DNA from: JBFWNZ01 sp050250795 | GTDB taxonomy: Bacteria; Pseudomonadota; Alphaproteobacteria; UBA8366 | NCBI GenBank assembly: GCA_050250795.1 | Contig: JBFWNZ010000196.1 | Span: 1-7,120, forward strand | Length of the DNA stretch: 7,120 nt | Direction of reading: 5' to 3' | Shown: positions 1 to 4,333 of the stretch, one piece after another | How the letters are laid out: the number at the start of each line of letters is the position of its first letter | Position numbering within the stretch: position 1 is the stretch's first letter | The notes under the pieces: model-generated | Told to the model about the DNA's origin: nothing | What the model saw: the letters and a program-made list of their open reading frames with translations, nothing else | The model's database searches: none | Program-made: the position numbers and the translations under genes

Positions 1-831
1 CTGCGCCACGGCCAGCGCGCCGGCCGGGTCGGAGGGCAGCAGCGCCGCCAGTCGGCGCAGCGGGTCGGCCGCCGCGTCGATGCGCACCATCCGCGCCAGC
101 CGGGCAAGGTCGCGGGCCTCGTCCAGCACCCGGGCCAGCACGCCTTCCGCCCGCATCAGCCGCAGCACCGGCACCGGATCGGGCGCGGCCAGCAGCTTCA
201 TCAGCTCCGCCGCCACCCGCTCCGCCGACAGGTCCGGCAGGCGCGGCGCCATCGCACGGCAGGCGTCCAGCGCCTCGGCATCGGGCGGCGGCGCGCCGTA
301 ATGGGCGTGGAAGCGGAAATAGCGCAGCAGCCGCAGCACATCCTCCTCGATCCGCTGCCGCGCCGCGCCGACGAAGCGCACGCGCCGCGCCCGCAGATCG
401 GCCTCGCCGCCGAACGGGTCGTGCAGGGTGCCGTCCGTCTCCAGCGACATGGCGTTGAAGGTGAAGTCGCGGCGCGCGGCGTCGGCGACCCAGTCGTCGG
501 TGAAGGCGACGCGCGCATGCCGCCCGAAGGTCTCGACATCCACCCGCAGGGTCGTGATCTCGAAGCCGCGATGGTCGACGACCGCCGTGACCGTCCCATG
601 CGCGAAACCGGTCGGCACGACCTTGATCCCCGCCGCCGCCAGGATCGCCGTCACGCGCTCGGGCGAGCCGTCGGTCGCGATATCGATGTCGCGGATCGGG
701 CGGCCCAGCAGGGCGTCGCGCACGCAGCCGCCGACGAAGCGCGCGCCGGCCCCGCCCTCGGCCAGCGCCCGCATCACCCGCTGCGTCGCGGGCTCGGTCA
801 TCCAGGGCTGCGGCTCGATGCGCCCCGTCAT
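1..831 (-). CDS. cca: CCA tRNA nucleotidyltransferase (CCA-adding enzyme, class II), 3' end cut off by the window
   Basis: This enzyme adds or repairs the 3'-CCA end of tRNAs in the cytoplasm, using CTP and ATP. The window holds the first 277 codons; the remaining C-terminal part (usually 100-150 residues) lies off the left edge. Visible motifs are the nucleotidyltransferase signature GGCVRD (34-39), the two metal-binding aspartates in RDIDIATD (D48, D50), the RRDFTFNAM motif (120-128), and EDVLR (163-167). EDVLR matches the EDxxR nucleotide-specificity motif of class II enzymes. The start ATG at 831 gives the family's usual lead of about 30 residues before GGCVRD; a second in-frame ATG at 801 has no visible ribosome-binding site. 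The gene begins 4 nt after the DUF6111 stop, so it is probably co-transcribed and translationally coupled. A poly(A) polymerase of the same superfamily is the main alternative. The short N-terminus and alphaproteobacterial context favour the CCA enzyme. Confidence 0.93.
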   Translation of the reverse strand, partial: MTGRIEPQPWMTEPATQRVMRALAEGGAGARFVGGCVRDALLGRPIRDIDIATDGSPERVTAILAAAGIKVVPTGFAHGTVTAVVDHRGFEITTLRVDVETFGRHARVAFTDDWVADAARRDFTFNAMSLETDGTLHDPFGGEADLRARRVRFVGAARQRIEEDVLRLLRYFRFHAHYGAPPPDAEALDACRAMAPRLPDLSAERVAAELMKLLAAPDPVPVLRLMRAEGVLARVLDEARDLARLARMVRIDAAADPLRRLAALLPSDPAGALAVAQ

Positions 832-835
832 GGTC

Positions 836-1111
836 CTATCGCTCGAAATGCCCCGGCACGATCCGCTGGCCGTCCCAGACGGGCGGCACATAGGTGTCGG
901 TGCGCGCGCCGCCTTCGCCCAGCACCCAGAATACGACCAGGCTGGCGCCCGCCAGCACCGCCCCCGCGACGACCAGCCATTCCCAGGGCGTCCGCTTCCG
1001 GTTCTCCAGGTCGCGCGCCCGGCCCCATTTCCGGTCGTACCATTGATACAGCAGGAACACGGCGATGGGCGTGACCAGCGGCAGCAGCACGCTGAGCAGC
1101 AGCCGCGTCAT
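836..1111 (-). CDS. DUF6111 family small membrane protein
   Basis: A 91-residue protein of unknown function with two predicted transmembrane helices, at about residues 4-24 (LLLSVLLPLVTPIAVFLLYQ) and 43-65 (WLVVAGAVLAGASLVVFWVL). A basic, acidic-spotted loop (DRKWGRARDLENRKR) lies between them. It ends in a conserved-looking tail, TYVPPVWDGQRIVPGHF, which I recognise as characteristic of DUF6111. By the positive-inside rule the loop is cytoplasmic, so both termini should face the periplasm. Its ATG overlaps the TGA of the upstream NUDIX gene (ATGA at 1111-1108), and its TAG lies 4 nt before the CCA enzyme start. It is therefore embedded in the operon and likely coupled at both ends. The position between a NUDIX hydrolase and cca matches the usual neighbourhood of this family as I recall it. 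No catalytic residues are apparent. Confidence 0.85.
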   Translation of the reverse strand: MTRLLLSVLLPLVTPIAVFLLYQWYDRKWGRARDLENRKRTPWEWLVVAGAVLAGASLVVFWVLGEGGARTDTYVPPVWDGQRIVPGHFER

Positions 1112-1737
1112 TCGCCGCCCCGCAGCACCTCGTAAAGATTGATCAGCATGCCGGCGGTCGCTCCCCAGATGTAATGTTGGCCATAGGGCATGGCATAGAA
1201 CCAGCGCGGCTTGCCGTTATGCTCGCGCGTCAGCCGCTGGTGGTTGCGCGGATCGAGGATGAAGTCGAGCGGCACCTCGAACACCGCCGCCACCTCATAC
1301 GGATCGGCCTGCACCGGAAAGGGCGGCGTCACCAGCCCCACGACCGGCGTCACCGCATAGGCCGTACGCACGATATAGGTATCCAGCCGGCCGATCACCT
1401 GCACATGGCTGCGCGGCAGGCCGACCTCCTCCTCCGTCTCGCGCAGCGCCGCGTCCTCGGGCCCGTCATCCTCCTCCTCCAGCCGGCCGCCGGGAAAGCT
1501 GATCTGGCCGGGATGGTTGGTCAGGTGGCTGGTGCGCTGCGTCAGCAGGATGGTGATCCCCTCCGGGCGCAGCACCAGCGGCACCAGCACGGCGGCCTGC
1601 TTCAGCTCGCCGAGCGGCCGCATGCCTGGCTCGTTCAGGTCGTGGTCGCCGCGCTCGCGCGCGAACATGATGTGCGAACTGCGCAGGCCGGGATCGCGCG
1701 CGCTCGAAACCCTCTCGATGATGTTGTCTGCGTCCAC
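1108..1737 (-). CDS. NUDIX hydrolase, CoA pyrophosphatase (NudL-like)
   Basis: A predicted 209-residue cytoplasmic NUDIX hydrolase that probably splits coenzyme A or acyl-CoA into phosphopantetheine and 3',5'-ADP. It shows the UPF0035/CoA-binding motif LLTQR-x3-L-x2-H-x-GQ-x2-FPGG (64-84), which distinguishes NudL-type enzymes. The NUDIX helix follows, ending in RETEEEVGL (99-107). The spacing from GG to RE is 16 residues with an acidic D90, one longer than the MutT pattern, as in NudL. The IWGATAGM segment (190-197) is also typical of the branch. I chose the GTG start at 1737 because GGAGAGGAG lies 4 nt upstream, whereas the first ATG (1668) has no ribosome-binding site and would remove 23 residues. 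The frame stays open far upstream, but that region is antisense to other genes. It follows DUF1285 after 17 nt and overlaps DUF6111 by 4 nt. Family assignment is firm; substrate is inferred. Confidence 0.9.
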   Translation of the reverse strand: MDADNIIERVSSARDPGLRSSHIMFARERGDHDLNEPGMRPLGELKQAAVLVPLVLRPEGITILLTQRTSHLTNHPGQISFPGGRLEEEDDGPEDAALRETEEEVGLPRSHVQVIGRLDTYIVRTAYAVTPVVGLVTPPFPVQADPYEVAAVFEVPLDFILDPRNHQRLTREHNGKPRWFYAMPYGQHYIWGATAGMLINLYEVLRGGE

Positions 1738-1741
1738 GCCG

Positions 1742-1750
1742 CTCCTCTCC
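1742..1750 (-). promoter_or_regulatory. Strong ribosome-binding site deciding the GTG start of the NUDIX gene
   Basis: The minus strand reads GGAGAGGAG here, followed by 4 nt and GTG at 1737. It lies in the short gap after the DUF1285 stop codon (1755-1757). It is the only good Shine-Dalgarno match near the beginning of the NUDIX reading frame. Confidence 0.7.
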
Positions 1751-1754
1751 GCCG

Positions 1755-2306
1755 TCACGCCGCCTTGCCCAGCGTGAAGAAGCTGTCGCCGCTGCGCACG
1801 CCCAGCACGCTGTCGCCGTCCCGCCGGACCTCCTCGGCCAGATCCACCAGCTCGTAGAAGACCGGCCGCAGGATCAGGGCCTCCAGCCCGTCGCGCACAA
1901 GGATATACGGCGACGGCTCGCCGGTCTCGGAATCGATCTCGACCCGGATGGGATGCTCCGGCCCGGCCACCACCTCGGCGTCCAGATTCGTCCGGAACCG
2001 CAGGGTTTGCGTGCCTTCCGCCGTCTCCGCCTGCACCTCGACGGCGGTGAAGGGCGCGTCCTCCACCTCGATCCGGCCGCGCTCGACCGGCGTCTCCAGC
2101 CAGAAACCGCCCTCGGAGTCGCGCTTCAGCACGGTGGAGAACAGCTTGACCAGTTCGATGCGCTTGATCGGCGTGCCCTGATAATACCAGGTGCCGTCGC
2201 GCCCGATCCGCATCTGGAAATTCTTCTCCACGGGCACGCGCTTCGGCGCATTGCCGTTGCGGATCACATCCGCGAGATCGTCCGGACTGCGGGGTTGCTT
2301 GCTCAT
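1755..2306 (-). CDS. DUF1285 family protein
   Basis: A 183-residue soluble, presumably cytoplasmic protein of the DUF1285 (PF06938) family. Recognisable blocks are GRDGTWYYQGTPIKR (35-49), LVKLFSTVLKRD (52-63), the hallmark LETPVERGRIEVEDAPF (70-86), and a second half with SPYILVRDGLEALILRPVFY (132-151). Crystal structures in the family describe a new fold with repeated motifs and a suggested signalling role; no reaction is established. The length is close to full for the family. The ATG at 2306 has GGAGAGG 5 nt upstream. The frame could extend upstream to an ATG at 2432, but that would run through the gap into DNA antisense to the MoxR gene and adds unconserved sequence. It is the first gene of the leftward operon, 17 nt ahead of the NUDIX gene. 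No signal peptide or membrane segment is seen. Confidence 0.9.
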   Translation of the reverse strand: MSKQPRSPDDLADVIRNGNAPKRVPVEKNFQMRIGRDGTWYYQGTPIKRIELVKLFSTVLKRDSEGGFWLETPVERGRIEVEDAPFTAVEVQAETAEGTQTLRFRTNLDAEVVAGPEHPIRVEIDSETGEPSPYILVRDGLEALILRPVFYELVDLAEEVRRDGDSVLGVRSGDSFFTLGKAA

Positions 2307-2311
2307 TGGCG

Positions 2312-2318
2312 CCTCTCC
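2312..2318 (-). promoter_or_regulatory. Ribosome-binding site of the DUF1285 gene
   Basis: GGAGAGG on the minus strand, 5 nt before the ATG at 2306. It uses the same core as the site ahead of the NUDIX gene and supports the short start over the upstream in-frame ATG at 2432. Confidence 0.6.
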
Positions 2319-2346
2319 ATGTTGAATCGCACAGGTTGGCCTCGGC

Positions 2347-2351
2347 AGGAG
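2347..2351 (+). promoter_or_regulatory. Ribosome-binding site deciding the TTG start of the MoxR gene
   Basis: AGGAG, 8 nt before the TTG at 2360. An in-frame TAG at 2354-2356 blocks any longer protein, and only one codon separates it from the TTG. The first in-frame ATG is 35 codons downstream, inside the conserved N-terminal helix, so TTG is the best-supported start. Confidence 0.7.
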
Positions 2352-2359
2352 AATAGGTA

Positions 2360-3400
2360 TTGGGCCCAGCGGAAACCAGCCGGCGCGATGCGACGGCAGG
2401 GGCGGCTCCGGATGCGGAGGACGCCCATACACTGATTCGCGACATCGAGCGGCTCGGCCGGCACATGCAGCTGGTCCGCGAAGCCATCGGCCGCGTGATC
2501 TTCGGCCAGGAGCAGGTCGTCGACCAGGCGCTGGTGACGCTGCTGGCGGGCGGCCACGGCCTACTGATCGGCGTGCCGGGCCTCGCCAAGACGCGGCTGG
2601 TCGAAACGCTGGGCACCGTGCTGGGCCTCGACGACCGGCGCATCCAGTTCACCCCGGACCTGATGCCGGCCGACATCCTGGGCTCGGAAGTCCTGGAAGA
2701 GGACGAATCGGGGCGGCGCTCGTTCCGCTTCATTCCCGGCCCGGTGTTCTCGCAGGTGCTGATGGCCGACGAGATCAATCGCGCCAGCCCGCGCACCCAG
2801 TCGGCGCTGCTCCAGGCGATGCAGGAGGGGCGCGTCTCGGTCGGCGGCCACTATCACCCGCTGCCCCGGCCCTTCCATGTGCTGGCGACCCAGAACCCGC
2901 TTGAGCAGGAGGGCACCTACCCGCTGCCCGAGGCGCAGCTCGACCGGTTCCTGCTGCAGATCGATGTGGGCTATCCCGACGAGGCGGCGGAGCGGCGGAT
3001 GATGCTGGCGACCACCGGCGAGGCCGAGGACACGCCGCCCGCCGTCCTGGACCCGGCCGGGCTGATGGAGGCCCAGGCGCTGGTCCGGCGCGTGCCCGTC
3101 GGCGAACAGGTGGTCGAGGCGATCCTCGCCCTGGTGCGCTCCGGCCGGCCGGAGACCAGCCGCGTCCCCGAGGTCGTCTCGCATGTTGCCTGGGGTCCGG
3201 GCCCGCGCGCCAGCCAGGCGCTGATGCTGGCCAGCCGCGCCCTGGCGCTGCTCGACGGGCGGCTGTCGCCCTCGCTGGACGACGTGCTGGCGCTGGCCTA
3301 TCCCGTGCTGCGCCACCGCATGGCGCTGACCTTCGCCGCCCGCGCCGAGGGAATGACGGTGGAAACCGTGATCGACCGCCTCTGCGATCCGTTCCGCTGA
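2360..3400 (+). CDS. MoxR family AAA+ ATPase
   Basis: A 346-residue cytoplasmic AAA+ ATPase of the MoxR family (AAA_3 type). These form hexameric chaperone-like machines that work with von Willebrand A-domain partners. The ATPase motifs are intact: VIFGQE (46-51), Walker A GVPGLAKT (71-78), FTPDLMPADILGSE (97-110), Walker B VLMADEINRA (133-142), TQSALLQAMQEG (146-157), sensor 1 ATQNP (176-180), LPEAQLDRF (189-197) with R196 as a candidate arginine finger, and a sensor-2-like GPGPRASQA (279-287). The C-terminal lid is helical. The TTG start is fixed by an in-frame TAG just upstream and an AGGAG site. Length is normal for the family. It is the first gene of the rightward operon, 37 nt before the DUF58 gene, which points to the MoxR-DUF58-BatA subgroup. 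The protein or complex it remodels is unknown. Confidence 0.95.
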   Translation: MGPAETSRRDATAGAAPDAEDAHTLIRDIERLGRHMQLVREAIGRVIFGQEQVVDQALVTLLAGGHGLLIGVPGLAKTRLVETLGTVLGLDDRRIQFTPDLMPADILGSEVLEEDESGRRSFRFIPGPVFSQVLMADEINRASPRTQSALLQAMQEGRVSVGGHYHPLPRPFHVLATQNPLEQEGTYPLPEAQLDRFLLQIDVGYPDEAAERRMMLATTGEAEDTPPAVLDPAGLMEAQALVRRVPVGEQVVEAILALVRSGRPETSRVPEVVSHVAWGPGPRASQALMLASRALALLDGRLSPSLDDVLALAYPVLRHRMALTFAARAEGMTVETVIDRLCDPFR

Positions 3401-3437
3401 GCGCGTAGGCACAGACCGGCGCCGCGAGCGATCAGGC

Positions 3438-4328
3438 ATGGCAGACCGCGCTGAAGCCCAGGCCCTCCACCGCCAGACCGCGAAACAGGTCGCGGCCAAG
3501 CTGCCGCCATTGCTGGTCGCCGCCGACCGCGTCGCCGCCACCGTCGTGCAGGGCGTGCATGGCCGCCGCCGCGTCGGCCAGGGCGAGGCGTTCTGGCAGT
3601 TCCGCCACTACCAGCAGGGCGATTCCGCCGCCCGCATCGACTGGCGGCAGAGCGCGAAGAGCCAGGACGTGTTCGTCCGCGAGACCGAGTGGGAAGCGGC
3701 GCAGAGCGTCTGGCTCTGGCGCGACACCTCCCCCTCCATGCGCTACCGGTCCAGCGACCGGCTGCGCGACAAGCGCGACACCGCCGACCTTCTCCTCCTG
3801 GCGCTGGCGGCCTTGCTGAGCCGCGGCGGCGAGCGCTTTGCCCTGCTGGGCAGCGGCCTGCCGCCCTGGTCGGGCCGTCCCGCCTTCGACCGGCTGGCCG
3901 ACCAGGTGCTGACGGCGCAGGACCGCGCCGAGGGCCTGCCGGCCGGCGAGCCCCTGCCCCGCTATGCGCAGGTCGTCCTGTTCGGCGATTTCCTGGAGCC
4001 GCCCGAGCGGATCGGCCAGGCGGTGCAGTCCATCGCCGCGCGCGGCCTGCGCGGACAGATCGTGCAGGTGCTGGACCCGGCGGAGGAAGAACTGCCCTTT
4101 CGCGGCCGCATCCGCTTCGACGGCTTCGAGGGCGAGGGCGAGACCCTGGTGCGGCGGGTCGAGGCCATCCGCGACCGCTATCTCGGCCGGCTGACCGCCC
4201 ATCGCGACGCCATCCGCGATATCGCGCGCCGCGCCGGCTGGGGCTTCCACCTGCACCGCACCGACCGGCCGCCGGAAAGCGCGCTGCTCGCGCTCTACAT
4301 GGCGCTCTCTCCCGTGGCGAAGGCGTAA
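3438..4328 (+). CDS. DUF58 domain protein (vWA-like partner of MoxR)
   Basis: A 296-residue protein with no membrane segment, so of the short, cytoplasmic DUF58 type. The hallmark block spans residues 47-70, GQGEAFWQFRHYQQGD then ARIDWR, and is followed by QSAKSQDVFVRE (71-82). The vWA-like part starts with RDTSPSM (95-101), which keeps the DxSxS metal-site residues (D96, S98, S100). A further acidic strand end, LFGDF (181-185), takes the place of the usual SDF. Such proteins are thought to link MoxR ATPases to their targets; the precise activity is not established. The ATG at 3438 is preceded only by weak purine-rich sequence, and no better start is seen nearby. Its TAA lies 5 nt before the next gene, suggesting translational coupling. 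Family assignment is firm and the role is inferred from context. Confidence 0.94.
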   Translation: MADRAEAQALHRQTAKQVAAKLPPLLVAADRVAATVVQGVHGRRRVGQGEAFWQFRHYQQGDSAARIDWRQSAKSQDVFVRETEWEAAQSVWLWRDTSPSMRYRSSDRLRDKRDTADLLLLALAALLSRGGERFALLGSGLPPWSGRPAFDRLADQVLTAQDRAEGLPAGEPLPRYAQVVLFGDFLEPPERIGQAVQSIAARGLRGQIVQVLDPAEEELPFRGRIRFDGFEGEGETLVRRVEAIRDRYLGRLTAHRDAIRDIARRAGWGFHLHRTDRPPESALLALYMALSPVAKA

Positions 4329-4333
4329 GGCCG

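Larger units (their letters stand above)
2307..2359. promoter_or_regulatory. 53-bp divergent intergenic region, presumed to carry or border both operon promoters
   Basis: This is the only gap between the DUF1285 and MoxR genes, which are transcribed away from each other, and it already contains both ribosome-binding sites. It is less GC-rich than its surroundings. Possible but weak matches are as follows. Rightwards, TTGCTC (2299-2304), a 17-nt spacer and TTGAAT (2322-2327). Leftwards, a -10-like TATTCT (2355-2350 on the minus strand) without a convincing -35. Both are guesses by eye; the promoters may extend into the 5' ends of the two coding regions. No operator-like inverted repeat stands out. 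Confidence 0.4.

Noticed and set aside
201..1135. Several frames of 70-260 codons overlapping the cca and DUF6111 genes on both strands
   Set aside because: The minus-strand frame starting at 831 carries all CCA-enzyme motifs. The others are out of frame or antisense and lack any family signal.
1108..2796. A 562-codon minus-strand frame that could be read as one long protein ending in the NUDIX domain
   Set aside because: Only the last 209 codons are protein-like. The upstream part is antisense to MoxR and out of frame with DUF1285, and a good ribosome-binding site marks the start at 1737.
3139..3154. GC-rich palindrome CCGGCCGGCCGG
   Set aside because: It lies inside the MoxR coding sequence as Ser-Gly-Arg-Pro codons and has no T-tract or repeat partner, so it is explained by codon use.
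3401..3437. Possible terminator or promoter in the 37-nt gap between MoxR and DUF58
   Set aside because: No hairpin with a T-run and no credible -35/-10 pair is visible; simple read-through within an operon is more likely.
3689..4333. An upstream extension of the BatA/DUF4159 protein by 215 codons, through the DUF58 gene
   Set aside because: The extension is Arg/Pro/Ala-rich nonsense overlapping the DUF58 coding sequence. The ATG at 4334 starts exactly at the typical BatA N-terminal helix.
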